Of a stretch of DNA of 64,000 bases, positions 36,613-45,320 are shown one piece after another (within the stretch, counting starts at the first letter, position 1; the number at the start of each line of letters is the position of its first letter). Source of the DNA: Bog-159 sp049511415 (GTDB lineage Bacteria; Acidobacteriota; Terriglobia; Bryobacterales; Bryobacteraceae); the NCBI GenBank assembly GCA_049511415.1, contig JBEKYC010000030.1, positions 1-64,000 of the forward strand, in the 5' to 3' direction. The notes under the pieces are model-generated. The model was given only the letters and a program-made list of their open reading frames with translations, searched no databases and was not told the DNA's origin. Made by a program: the position numbers and the translations under genes.

Positions 36613-38642
36613 AGACCTTCGCTTTGGCTTTTCTGGCTGCGGGACTCTTATCGGCCCAGCAAGTCTCTCGCGATCCTTTGCTTTCCTGGATGGACCGGAT
36701 TGCTCAGGAGCGGCTTCGAGCGCGCGAGGTTGCGGTCGCCGGCGTTCATAGCGTGGCGGAGGCGGAGCTTCGCAAAGTGGCGGTGCGGGACACTTTTGTT
36801 TCTTTGTTGGGCGGTCTGCCGGATTACGCGGGGCCGCTTCGGGCACGCGTCACGGGGCAGATCGACGCGGACGGGTACGTGATCGAGAAGGTCATTTTCG
36901 AGAGCCTGCCGGGATTTTACGTCACGGCGAATGTTTACCGGCCTGCTGCGGCGGGGCGATATCCGGGCGTGCTGTTGCAGGCGGGGCACACGCAGGAGGG
37001 CAAACCCGAAGGACAGAGGCTCGCGGCCAACCTGGCATTGCAGGGCTTCGTGGTGCTGGCGTTCGATCCGGTGGGCCAAGGCGAGCGGGAGCAGACGTAC
37101 GACCGGCGGGTGGACCAGGTGCTGGCCGGATGGTCGGTGCCGGAGCATATACAGGCGGGCGCGCAAAGCATGCTGATCGGCGAGAGCGTGGCGCGCTATT
37201 TCATTTGGGACGCCAAGCGGGCGCTGGACTATCTAGCCGGCCGTCCGGAGGTCGACCGGGATCGCTTGGGGGCGGTGGGATGCTCGGGAGGAGGCGCGCT
37301 GACAACATTTATTGGCGCGCTGGATCCGCGGCTGAAGGCGGTGGCTCCCGCATGTTTCATCAATTCGTACCACGTGCTGTTTGCGGGCCCCGATCCGGAT
37401 TCGGAAATGAGCCCGCCGCACCTTCTGGACAGCGAACTGGACATGGCCGATTACGTGGAGCTATCCGCGCCGACGCCGTGGCTGATTCTGGCGACGGAAG
37501 GCGATTATTTCACGCCGGCCGGAGCGCGGATGGTTTACGACGAGGCGCGGCGATGGTTCGGCCTTTACGGGGCGGAGGACAACCTGCAGTTATTTGTGGG
37601 ACCGGGTCCGCACGGCACGCCGCGCGAAACGCGGGAGGCGATTTACGAGTGGATGATCCGCTGGCTGAAGGACGGACGCGGCGATGCGCGGGAACAGCCG
37701 GTGAAGCTTTACGGCAATCACGAACTACAAGTGACGGCCGGTGGCAACGTGGAGAGCGAAGCGGGAAGCCGGAAACTGTACTCGCTGATATCGGATGAAT
37801 TCCGCGCCAGGCAGCGGCAGGAGACGATTCCGGAACTGCGGGCGGAACTGCGGCGGCTGGAGATCGCCAGCGACGGGAGCGCGCCGAAGGCGAAGGGCCC
37901 GGATGCGCACCAGCACGTGAATTTTGAAAGCGAGCCTGGCGTGGAGATTGGCGGACGGCTCTACATTCCGAACTCGGGCGGGCGCAAGCCGGCGGTGCTG
38001 GTGGTAGCGGATAAAATGAGCAGCTATTGGATTCCCACGACATCGGCGCTGGCCGAGAAGATGGCGCAGCGGGGGCGCGTGGTGCTGGAACTGGAGCCGC
38101 GCGATTCGCCGGGCGAAGGCGACCGGCCTTACGTGGGGAATTGGCTGACGAATGCGCGGGCGGACCAGATCGGGCGGAATCTGCCGGCTATGCGGGCGCA
38201 TGACATTTTACGGGGGATCGATCTGCTGGCGGCGCGCGAGGATGTGGATGCGGCGTCGATTCGGGCAATGGCGCGCGGCGTGAAAGGCATCTGGCTGTTG
38301 CTGGCGGCCGCGTCCGATACGCGCATCCGGAGAATCTGGCTGGACCGGACGCCATACAGTCTGCGGGCGGCGCTGGGGAACGCCATGAATACGGGATTGT
38401 TCGATGCCGTGATTCCGGGCTTCGCTTTGCATTGGGATCTGGAGGATCTGGTGAAGGCGGTGGGCGAACGGCGGGTTTTGTGGACCGATCCGACGAATTG
38501 GATGTCGCGGCCGGTGGCGCTGGGAGCGGCGTTTCGTTATCGCTACGTGCTGGGCGACACGACCGACCTGCACGATGCGCAGGACGATGCCTACATCGAC
38601 GAGTTGCTCAACGGGGAAGCGTCTTCGCCAGGTAATCCGTAA
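36600..38642 (+). CDS. Secreted alpha/beta-hydrolase, acetyl-xylan-esterase-like
   Basis: A 680-aa protein with a short signal peptide (FALAFLAAGLLSAQQ). The N-terminal half is an alpha/beta-hydrolase: the GFYVTANVYRP strand, the oxyanion region LLQAGHTQEGK, and the nucleophile elbow GAVGCSGGGAL with Ser229; the acid is in LATEGDYF and the histidine in GPGPHGTP. The second half has a weaker hydrolase-like repeat (PAVLVVADKMSSYW) without an obvious catalytic triad. It is 6 bases downstream of the acylase gene and likely in the same operon. It converges on the quinoprotein gene and overlaps its end by 35 bases. Confidence 0.85.
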   Translation: MNTDKTFALAFLAAGLLSAQQVSRDPLLSWMDRIAQERLRAREVAVAGVHSVAEAELRKVAVRDTFVSLLGGLPDYAGPLRARVTGQIDADGYVIEKVIFESLPGFYVTANVYRPAAAGRYPGVLLQAGHTQEGKPEGQRLAANLALQGFVVLAFDPVGQGEREQTYDRRVDQVLAGWSVPEHIQAGAQSMLIGESVARYFIWDAKRALDYLAGRPEVDRDRLGAVGCSGGGALTTFIGALDPRLKAVAPACFINSYHVLFAGPDPDSEMSPPHLLDSELDMADYVELSAPTPWLILATEGDYFTPAGARMVYDEARRWFGLYGAEDNLQLFVGPGPHGTPRETREAIYEWMIRWLKDGRGDAREQPVKLYGNHELQVTAGGNVESEAGSRKLYSLISDEFRARQRQETIPELRAELRRLEIASDGSAPKAKGPDAHQHVNFESEPGVEIGGRLYIPNSGGRKPAVLVVADKMSSYWIPTTSALAEKMAQRGRVVLELEPRDSPGEGDRPYVGNWLTNARADQIGRNLPAMRAHDILRGIDLLAAREDVDAASIRAMARGVKGIWLLLAAASDTRIRRIWLDRTPYSLRAALGNAMNTGLFDAVIPGFALHWDLEDLVKAVGERRVLWTDPTNWMSRPVALGAAFRYRYVLGDTTDLHDAQDDAYIDELLNGEASSPGNP

Positions 38643-40689
38643 TGGCCTTCACTTCGGCATCCGATGCATGGGCGCCGCGGGCGACCATGGCCTGCACGAT
38701 GGCGTTCCAGTCTTTGGCGCTCATGCGCTGGGTGGTGACGACCTCCAGCGTGTGGCAGCCGGTGCCACAGGTTTTGGCGACTAACGCCTTGGCTCCTCCA
38801 AGGGGCAGGACGAGCGGCGTATATGGGCCGGGCTGCGGCTGCGCGCGGGTGACGGATACGGGCAAGGGCTTGCGGGGAACATCGGGCAGCGCATAGGCGA
38901 CCAGGGTGTTGCTCAAGCCGCCGCCCAAGAACGCGCCGCCGCCTTCGGCCATCAGTGCCACATATTGCCGGCCATCGCGACCCTGGTAGGTAATGGGGTT
39001 GGTGTGGCCGCTGGCCTCCAGCTTGGTTTCCCAGAGCAGCTTTCCGGTGCGCGAGTCGAAGGCGCGAAAACGCGAGTCGTTGGTGGCGCCGATGAAGACG
39101 AGGCCACCCGCTGTCGCGAGACTACCGCCGAGGTTCAACGATCCGGTATGGTGCACGCCGATGGCTTCCAGCGAATCGATGGTTCCGAGCACCGAGCGCC
39201 AGGCGATGTCGCCCGATGCCAGGTCCACGGCGATCAGTTCTCCGAAGGGCGGGTTCTGGCATGGGATGCGGGTGGCGGAATCCCAAAAGCGGGCGTAGGG
39301 TCCGTAGGCGGAGGTGCGGGAGTAGTCGGCGCCGCGCTTTTCCAGGTGGCCCCACTGGCCCACGTTCATGACGTTGACGAACAACAGACCGAGCGTGGGA
39401 TCGATGGAGACGCCGCCCCAATTCCCTCCCCCAAGCGTGCTGGGAAAGAACAACGCATTGCCGGCCGGCGGCAGGGGCGTGTAGGGTCCGCCAATTTGCA
39501 TGTGATTTGTTTCAAACAATTCGCGGCAAAAATGGGCGTGATCGGGGGAGCGGTCGTATATGTCTTCGATGCGAAAAGTATTCTTGGCGAGGGGCGGCGG
39601 CTTCAGGGGAAACGGCTGCGTGCGGGCGGTGACCTCTCCAGGCACGACGGATTGCGGCACCGGGCGCTCTTCCATGCCATAAACCGGCTCTCCGCTGACG
39701 CGATCGAATACGAATAGCAGGCCCATTTTGGTGATCTGCGCCACGGCGGGAATGGTGCGGCCCGCGCGGCGGATGTCGAACAGGGCCGGCGGCGCGGCCA
39801 GATCGTAGTCCCAGAGGTCGTGATGTACCAATTGTTGATGCCACTTGAGCGCGCCGGTACGGGCATCCAGGGCGACCAGCGAATTTCCGTAGAGGTTGTG
39901 GCCCACGCGATCGGCGCCGTAGAAATCGGAAGTCGGCGCGCCCAGCGGGGCATAGACGATGCCGCGCTGCACGTCGATGGTGAAGAATCCCCACACGTTG
40001 GTGCCCGATCGATTCTTCCAGCCGTTGGCGGGCCAGGTTTCGGAACCGGGTTCGCCGGGCCGCGGCACGGTGTGGAACGTCCAGAGCAGTTTGCCGGTTC
40101 GGGCATCCCAGCCGCGGATGTCGCCGTAAGCGCCGGCGCTGGGCGAACCCTCGCCGTTGCTGCAGCCGGTGATGACTACGTCGCCGAAAATGGCGGGCGG
40201 CGATTCGAGGGCGTAGCGCCCGTCTTTCAATTCGCCGAGAACGCCGGCTTTCAGATCGATGCGGCCTTCGTTGCCGAAGCCAGGAGCGGGCTGGCCGGTG
40301 GTGACATCGAGGGCCAACAGGAACGGACCGTTGCCGGCGAAGAGGCGCGCGTGCAGACCGGCAGTGCCCGGCCAATAGGCGAGGCCGCGAAGCGCCATCG
40401 GTGCGGCGGCGTACTTCCACAGCAGATCGCCGGTTTCGGGCGCCAGCGCGTAGACGCCATCCGGTGCGGTGACGTACATGACGCCGGCGACCACGATGGG
40501 CACGGCTTCGGAGCCCGGCTTTCCGGTGCGGAAGGTCCAGGCGAGTTTCAGGCGCCCCACGTTGGCTGCGTGAATCTGGCGCAAGGTGGAGAAACGCATG
40601 GCGCCGGGATCGTGGCCGTAGGAGGGCCAATCGGATTGGGCGAAGGCGCCGGCACAGAACACCAGCACCAGCGTGGCGCGGCGAGTCAC
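38608..40689 (-). CDS. PQQ-dependent quinoprotein dehydrogenase with fused cytochrome c
   Basis: A 693-aa periplasmic oxidoreductase. The signal peptide is LVLVFCAGAFAQ. The eight-bladed PQQ propeller starts WPSYGHDPGAMRFSTLRQI and carries typical tryptophan-docking blades (GVYALAPETGDLLWKY and ALDARTGALKWHQQLVHHDLWDYD). The tail is a small c-type haem domain with CGTGCHTLE; the spacing between the two cysteines is three residues (CX3CH) rather than two. It presumably oxidises an alcohol or sugar and passes electrons to its own haem. Start ATG 40689 diverges from the ADOP permease gene. Confidence 0.9.
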   Translation of the reverse strand: MTRRATLVLVFCAGAFAQSDWPSYGHDPGAMRFSTLRQIHAANVGRLKLAWTFRTGKPGSEAVPIVVAGVMYVTAPDGVYALAPETGDLLWKYAAAPMALRGLAYWPGTAGLHARLFAGNGPFLLALDVTTGQPAPGFGNEGRIDLKAGVLGELKDGRYALESPPAIFGDVVITGCSNGEGSPSAGAYGDIRGWDARTGKLLWTFHTVPRPGEPGSETWPANGWKNRSGTNVWGFFTIDVQRGIVYAPLGAPTSDFYGADRVGHNLYGNSLVALDARTGALKWHQQLVHHDLWDYDLAAPPALFDIRRAGRTIPAVAQITKMGLLFVFDRVSGEPVYGMEERPVPQSVVPGEVTARTQPFPLKPPPLAKNTFRIEDIYDRSPDHAHFCRELFETNHMQIGGPYTPLPPAGNALFFPSTLGGGNWGGVSIDPTLGLLFVNVMNVGQWGHLEKRGADYSRTSAYGPYARFWDSATRIPCQNPPFGELIAVDLASGDIAWRSVLGTIDSLEAIGVHHTGSLNLGGSLATAGGLVFIGATNDSRFRAFDSRTGKLLWETKLEASGHTNPITYQGRDGRQYVALMAEGGGAFLGGGLSNTLVAYALPDVPRKPLPVSVTRAQPQPGPYTPLVLPLGGAKALVAKTCGTGCHTLEVVTTQRMSAKDWNAIVQAMVARGAHASDAEVKAITDYLAKTLPR

Positions 40690-40716
40690 TTCATTACTTT
40701 AGCCAATCCCATTAAT

Positions 40717-40742
40717 AACCGTTGCGGGGTTGGATCGTCTAA
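40717..40742 (+). promoter_or_regulatory. ECF-sigma-like promoter of the ADOP permease gene
   Basis: AACC (40717-40720) and CGTCTAA (40736-40742), 15 bases apart, with the spacer GGGGTTGGAT nearly identical to that of the STAS promoter at 26514-26541. The GTG start at 40749 is six bases further on, again predicting a near-leaderless transcript. Confidence 0.52.
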
Positions 40743-40748
40743 AAGCAC

Positions 40749-43178
40749 GTGCGGCAAGATCTGCGTTTCTTTTTGCGGGAAGTCCGGCGGAAGCCCGGCC
40801 TGGCTCTTACGGCCATCATTTCGCTGGCGCTGGGCATCGGCGCCACTACCGCCGTGTTCAGCGTGATCTACGGCCTTTTGGCAAATCCTTTTCCTTACAA
40901 GGCCGCGGACCGCATGATCCATCTGCGCGTGCTCAACGAAAGCGGCGATGAAGACGGTGTGGGCGTGACCGGGCCGCAATTGGAGCTGCTGCGGCAGGCG
41001 AAGTGCATCGAGAGCGCGGCGGCTACCTGGGGGACGTGGAATCTGACGACCACAGACGAAGAGCTGCCGCAGGATGTGCCGTCGGTGCAACTCACCGGCG
41101 ATGCGGGCAGCTTTTTCGGCGTGCCGGCGCTGCTGGGCCGCACTCTGATTCCGTCGGACGCGCCGGAAGGTCAGGACCCGGAACCCGTGGTGGTGCTGAG
41201 CTATTTGTTCTGGCAGCGGCACTTCAATGCCGATCCGTCGGTGATTGGGCGGAACCTGCAACTGGTGCACAAGAACTATACGATTGTGGGAGTTTTGCCG
41301 TCGCGGTTCACCTGGGACGACGCGGCCGTGTATTTGCCGCTCAAGCTGACCAACAATCCGAGTATCACGATGTACCCGCTGATCCGGCTGAAGCCCGGAG
41401 TGAGCCACGCGGCGGCGGACGCCGAGTTGCAGCCGCTGGTGGAGCAGTTCGCGAAGCAGGCCCCCGGCCACTATCCCCGGAAATTCAAGGTGCGCGTGAA
41501 AGGCATCAACGAACAGTTCATCCAGCACCTGGGGCAATCGTTGTTTCTGCTGTTTGGTGCGGTAGCATTACTGCTGCTCATCGGATGCGCGAATGTATCC
41601 ATTCTGCTGCTGGCGCGGGGCACGGCGCGGCAGCACGAACTGGCGGTGCGCAGCGCGATCGGGGCCAGCCGCGGGCGCATTTACCGCCAATTGCTGACGG
41701 AAGCGCTGGCGCTGTCTCTGCTGGGCGCGATGGCGGGTGTGGCACTGGCTTACCGGCTACTGCCGCTGCTGATGCGGTGGTTGCCGGAATATTCTTTTCC
41801 GCATGAAGTAGCGATACGAATCAATATTCCGGTGCTGCTGTTCAGCACGGCGCTGGCGGTGCTGACCGGCGTTTTAGCAGGCCTGGCGCCGGCGATCCAG
41901 TTTTCGCGTCCGCAAGTGGCAAGGCTGATGCAGGCCGGTTCGCGGCGGACCACCGGCAGCGCGCACGGCAAGCGCATGCACGGCATGCTGGTGGCGGGAC
42001 AGATCGCGCTGACACTGCTGCTGCTGACGTCGGCGGCAGCGGCGATTAACGGATTTGTCCGGCTGGCGCAAACCAACCTGGGATACGATCCGCACAACGT
42101 GATGTCGGTGGGCATTCCGGTGCATCAGAATACGCATGTGAGTTGGGAGGACCGGGCGAATTATTTCGCGCAACTGCTGGCGCACGTGGCGGCCATGCCG
42201 GAAGTGGTGGCGGCGGGCATTTCGACGAACGCCACGCCGCCCTCAAACGGTTGGGATCAATGGTTCGAGATTTTTGGCAGCTCGACCGCGCCTAAAGAGC
42301 AGGTGCTGGCTAACTTCATCAGCGCAGGGTATTTCGGGGTTCTGCACATACCGCTTTTGCAAGGCCGTCTGTGGAATGAGGCGGAGATGGCGCGGGGCGC
42401 ACGGCTGGTCGTGATCAATCAGACGATGGCGCGCAAGTACTGGCCGAATGGCGATGCCTTAGGGAAACAGGTGCGGCTGCCGGATTTGAAGGCGGAGCCG
42501 CCTTTCTCGCAGGCCGTGCCGGGGAGCGATAGCTGGCTGCAGATCATCGGCGTGGCGGCGGACGCGCGGGACGAAGGGCTGCGCAAGCCGATCAAGGCCG
42601 CGGTCTACGTCCCCTACACGCTGCGCGTGCAGATGTGGACGCAGATCCTGGTGCGCACGCGGGCGGCGCCGCTGTCGGTTTTGAATCGCGTGCGGGCGCA
42701 AGTGAAGGCCGTGGATCCGGATCAGCAGGTCTTCGGCCAGACGCGCGATCTGGAGCAGTGGATTCAACGAGAGAACGAGTACGCCTATGGACGCCTGGTG
42801 GCGGCGCTGTTCAGCGGCTTCTCGCTGGTGGCGCTGGCACTGGCCGCGGCCGGGCTTTTCAGCGTGGTCTCGTACGGCGTGGCGCAGCGCACCAACGAGT
42901 TCGGCATCCGCATGGCCTTGGGCGCCACGCGCGGGCACGTGCTGCAGATCGTGTTCGGATCCACGACGCGCAGCGTGGCGGGAGGCCTCGCGGGCGGGGT
43001 TTTGCTGAGCCTGCTGTTGAACCGCGTGCTGACGAAATGGGCGGAAGGCAGCGCGCAGAGTCCGTATCTGTTCGCGGCGGTCACGCTGCTGCTGGGCATG
43101 ACGTGCGCAGTGGCCACGTGGATACCGGCGCGGCGGGCGTCATCGGTGGATCCGATGGAAGCGCTCCGTTACGAGTAG
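40749..43178 (+). CDS. ABC transporter permease, ADOP (acidobacterial orphan MacB/FtsX) family
   Basis: An 809-aa permease with two repeated halves. It starts RQDLRFFLREVRRKPGLALTAIISLALGIGATTAVFSVIYGLL, the hallmark of ADOP proteins, followed by a periplasmic MacB core and an FtsX domain (LGQSLFLLFGAVALLLLIGCANVSILLLARG), then a second core and FtsX domain ending in ARRASSVDPMEALRYE. No ATP-binding subunit gene is adjacent, as usual for this family. GTG 40749 is the start, six bases from an ECF-like promoter. Inner-membrane location is expected; substrate unknown. Confidence 0.93.
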   Translation: MRQDLRFFLREVRRKPGLALTAIISLALGIGATTAVFSVIYGLLANPFPYKAADRMIHLRVLNESGDEDGVGVTGPQLELLRQAKCIESAAATWGTWNLTTTDEELPQDVPSVQLTGDAGSFFGVPALLGRTLIPSDAPEGQDPEPVVVLSYLFWQRHFNADPSVIGRNLQLVHKNYTIVGVLPSRFTWDDAAVYLPLKLTNNPSITMYPLIRLKPGVSHAAADAELQPLVEQFAKQAPGHYPRKFKVRVKGINEQFIQHLGQSLFLLFGAVALLLLIGCANVSILLLARGTARQHELAVRSAIGASRGRIYRQLLTEALALSLLGAMAGVALAYRLLPLLMRWLPEYSFPHEVAIRINIPVLLFSTALAVLTGVLAGLAPAIQFSRPQVARLMQAGSRRTTGSAHGKRMHGMLVAGQIALTLLLLTSAAAAINGFVRLAQTNLGYDPHNVMSVGIPVHQNTHVSWEDRANYFAQLLAHVAAMPEVVAAGISTNATPPSNGWDQWFEIFGSSTAPKEQVLANFISAGYFGVLHIPLLQGRLWNEAEMARGARLVVINQTMARKYWPNGDALGKQVRLPDLKAEPPFSQAVPGSDSWLQIIGVAADARDEGLRKPIKAAVYVPYTLRVQMWTQILVRTRAAPLSVLNRVRAQVKAVDPDQQVFGQTRDLEQWIQRENEYAYGRLVAALFSGFSLVALALAAAGLFSVVSYGVAQRTNEFGIRMALGATRGHVLQIVFGSTTRSVAGGLAGGVLLSLLLNRVLTKWAEGSAQSPYLFAAVTLLLGMTCAVATWIPARRASSVDPMEALRYE

Positions 43179-43264
43179 CGTACACCCGCCCCCCAAAAAA
43201 CACGCTCCTCACGCTGTGCGTCCCCGTACGCCCGTTCCGGCCCACCAAATGTTTTTTATATGCC

Positions 43265-43294
43265 TTGACACGTATATGCTCCGTGACGTATAAC
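43265..43294 (+). promoter_or_regulatory. Sigma-70-type promoter of the ArsR operon
   Basis: TTGACA (43265-43270) and TATAAC (43289-43294) with an 18-base spacer. Transcription would begin near 43301, which is also a GTG in the ArsR reading frame. ACGTAT occurs twice (near 43270 and 43286) in the spacer and could be part of an operator for the ArsR protein. Confidence 0.6.
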
Positions 43295-43300
43295 AAGGGA

Positions 43301-43666
43301 GTGGAGTCCGTTTTCGAAATCATTGCGGAGCCGAACCGCCGCGCGATATTGAGTCTGCTGGTCTCGTCCGAACAGTCTGTAGGAGAGATCGAGCGGCAAC
43401 TTCGTATGCCGCAGCCGACCGTGTCCAAGCACCTGCGAGTGCTGCGTGACGCGGGTTTCGTGGAGTCTTCCGTGGACGCACAGCGCCGCCTTTACCGGTT
43501 GAAACCCGAACCATTTCAGGAGGTGGATGCGTGGCTGGCTCCGTTCCGCCGGTTCTGGTCCGCGCACATAGATGCCCTCGAGCGCCACCTCGACCGCATG
43601 GATCAATCTACCCCAACGAAAAAGAAAAACAAGCAGAATGCGACGCGGCCCAAACCGCGAACGTGA
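43301..43666 (+). CDS. ArsR-family transcriptional regulator
   Basis: A 121-aa winged-helix repressor: FEIIAEPNRRAILSLLVSSEQSVGEIERQLRMPQPTVSKHLRVLRDAGFVESSVDAQRRLYRLKP. No metal-binding cysteines are seen, and the C-terminus (DAWLAPFRRFWSAHIDALERHLD) matches the non-metal group that often precedes AHSA1/SRPBCC genes. GTG 43301 coincides with the expected transcription start; GTG 43283 in the same frame would overlap the promoter. It heads an operon of VOC, SRPBCC, membrane, DUF1801 and MFS genes and probably represses it. Confidence 0.87.
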   Translation: MESVFEIIAEPNRRAILSLLVSSEQSVGEIERQLRMPQPTVSKHLRVLRDAGFVESSVDAQRRLYRLKPEPFQEVDAWLAPFRRFWSAHIDALERHLDRMDQSTPTKKKNKQNATRPKPRT

Positions 43667-43681
43667 CAAAGGAGAAACGAA

Positions 43682-44074
43682 ATGAAGATCAAAATAACCA
43701 CCTTATACGTGGACGACCAGGAGAAGGCCCTGCGCTTCTATACGGATGTACTGGGCTTCGCCAAGAAGGCCGATTTCAGTCAGGGCCCATTTCGCTGGCT
43801 GACCGTGGCCTCGCCCGAGGAGCCGGACGGCACTGAGCTGCAGTTGGCGCTGAACGACAACCCCGCGGCCAAAACGTACCAGCAGGCGATCTTTCAACAG
43901 GGCCAGCCCGCGGCCATGTTCTACACCGACGACATCAAGGGCGACTACGAACGGATCAAGGCCGGCGGCGCCGAGTTTACGATGCCGCCCACCGACGTGC
44001 CCTACTCGACCATTGCGATGCTGAACGACACCTGCGGCAATCTCATTCAGCTCACCCAATTGGCACGCTGGTAA
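43682..44074 (+). CDS. VOC family (glyoxalase-like) protein
   Basis: A 130-aa vicinal-oxygen-chelate fold protein with two beta-alpha-beta-beta-beta modules: ITTLYVDDQEKALRFYTDVLGF at the start and MFYTDDIKGDYERIKAGGAEF in the second half, ending LNDTCGNLIQLTQ. A strong AAAGGAG precedes ATG 43682. Such proteins bind a metal and act in detoxification or antibiotic resistance; here the third gene of the operon carries an SRPBCC domain, so a small-molecule defence role is plausible but unproven. Confidence 0.9.
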   Translation: MKIKITTLYVDDQEKALRFYTDVLGFAKKADFSQGPFRWLTVASPEEPDGTELQLALNDNPAAKTYQQAIFQQGQPAAMFYTDDIKGDYERIKAGGAEFTMPPTDVPYSTIAMLNDTCGNLIQLTQLARW

Positions 44075-44080
44075 AAGAAG

Positions 44081-44653
44081 ATGACCGGTCGCGAGCAATA
44101 CACACCAGGTCCGGCCAGTGGGGCGCGGATACAAAAGGACGGAGAGAAGTGGACCCTCGTCCTGGTCAGGGAACTGCGTCACTCGCCGGAAAAAGTCTGG
44201 CAGGCGCTTACCGACCCGGCGCATCTGCGCGAGTGGGCTCCCTTCGACGCCGATGCGGGCCTGGGTACGCCTGGAACCACGGTGAAGCTGACGACTGTGG
44301 GAGCGCCCGTGCTACACGTCACCGAAACCACAGTGACACGAGCCGAAGCTCCCGAGCTGCTGGAGTACAACTGGGGTGACCACGATATGCGCTGGGAACT
44401 CGAAGCCCGCGGCAGCGGCACGCGCCTCACGCTGTGGACCAACATCGGCCGCCGCTTCATCTCCATGGGCGCCGCCGGGTGGCACATTTGTTTTGATGTT
44501 CTGGATCGCCTTCTCAGCGGAGCTCCCATCGGCCGCATGGTTGGCGGCGACGCGGTGAAGTTCGGCGGCTGGCAGCGGCTGCACACCGAGTACGCCAAGC
44601 TGTTTGATTCGGAGACATCTAACCGGCCGCCTCAGGCGGCTCAAGAGTCATAA
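44081..44653 (+). CDS. SRPBCC (AHSA1-like) family protein
   Basis: A 190-aa protein with the START/Bet v 1-like fold of activator-of-Hsp90-homologue proteins: LVLVRELRHSPEKVWQALTDPAHLREW, then ELLEYNWGDHDMRWELEARGSGTRLTLW and GWHICFDVLDRLLSG. It binds a hydrophobic ligand by family analogy. It starts six bases after the VOC stop, in one operon with the ArsR regulator, which is a recurring arrangement. Confidence 0.88.
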   Translation: MTGREQYTPGPASGARIQKDGEKWTLVLVRELRHSPEKVWQALTDPAHLREWAPFDADAGLGTPGTTVKLTTVGAPVLHVTETTVTRAEAPELLEYNWGDHDMRWELEARGSGTRLTLWTNIGRRFISMGAAGWHICFDVLDRLLSGAPIGRMVGGDAVKFGGWQRLHTEYAKLFDSETSNRPPQAAQES

Positions 44654-44668
44654 AAGGAGAATAAATCA

Positions 44669-44926
44669 ATGATGAAAGCTTCTACCGAACGTTCGATTCT
44701 TCGCTGGATTCACATCGCGTTCAGCATTCCGATACTCGGTTACATCTATAGTCCGTTTGAAGAAATTCCAAAGTACGCCGATTTTGTTCGGCATATCGTC
44801 GTTCCTGTAATTCTCCTTTCGGGACTCTGGATGTGGAAAGGCTATGTCCTGCGACGGCTGGTTTCGAAGAGATCTGCCAAACAAGTATTCGAGGTACAAT
44901 CCCATGAATCCATCGGAACGTATTGA
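44669..44926 (+). CDS. Small membrane protein of the ArsR operon
   Basis: An 85-aa protein with two hydrophobic segments (LRWIHIAFSIPILGYIYSPF and IVVPVILLSGLWMWKG). A clear AAAGGAG lies before ATG 44669 (a second ATG follows directly). It overlaps the start of the DUF1801 gene. No family is recognised, but the reading is well supported. Confidence 0.72.
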   Translation: MMKASTERSILRWIHIAFSIPILGYIYSPFEEIPKYADFVRHIVVPVILLSGLWMWKGYVLRRLVSKRSAKQVFEVQSHESIGTY

Positions 44927-45320
44927 CGAGTTGATCGCAGGACTCCCGGACTGGCGTGGCAAAACGCTCGCCGGGGTCCGCAAGAGCATCCTGGACGCCG
45001 ACGGGGAGATCATCGAAGAATGGAAGTGGATGGGAAGCCCGGTCTGGTCTCGCGACGGAATCATCGCGGTCGGCAACGCCCACAAAGATAAGGTGAAGCT
45101 TACCTTTTCCCACGGGGCGAGCCTCCCGGATCCCGACAAGCTCTTCAACGCAGGCTTCGGAGGCAAGGTGTGGCGGGCGATCGATCTACTCGAGGGCGAC
45201 AAGATTAATGCGCGGGCTCTAAAGAATCTCGTGCGCGCCGCCATTGATTACAATCAGGCCAAATTGAAGAGGAAAGCGCCTGCGGGTACTCGCGCGAAAG
45301 TACTTAAAAGTAAAAAGTGA
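44904..45320 (+). CDS. DUF1801 family protein
   Basis: A 138-aa protein of the YdhG-like DUF1801 fold: SERIDELIAGLPDWRGKTLAGVRKSIL, then EEWKWMGSPVWSRDGIIAVGNAHKDKVKLTFSHGASLPDP, all typical. The C-terminus is Lys-rich (KRKAPAG). ATG 44904 overlaps the previous gene by 23 bases and the stop overlaps the MFS start. Function of the family is unknown. Confidence 0.88.
   Translation: MNPSERIDELIAGLPDWRGKTLAGVRKSILDADGEIIEEWKWMGSPVWSRDGIIAVGNAHKDKVKLTFSHGASLPDPDKLFNAGFGGKVWRAIDLLEGDKINARALKNLVRAAIDYNQAKLKRKAPAGTRAKVLKSKK

Noticed and set aside
42635..43300. Extended upstream frame for the ArsR protein reaching into the ADOP permease gene
   Set aside because: The upstream part is Gly/Arg-rich shadow sequence, and the promoter at 43265-43294 lies within it.
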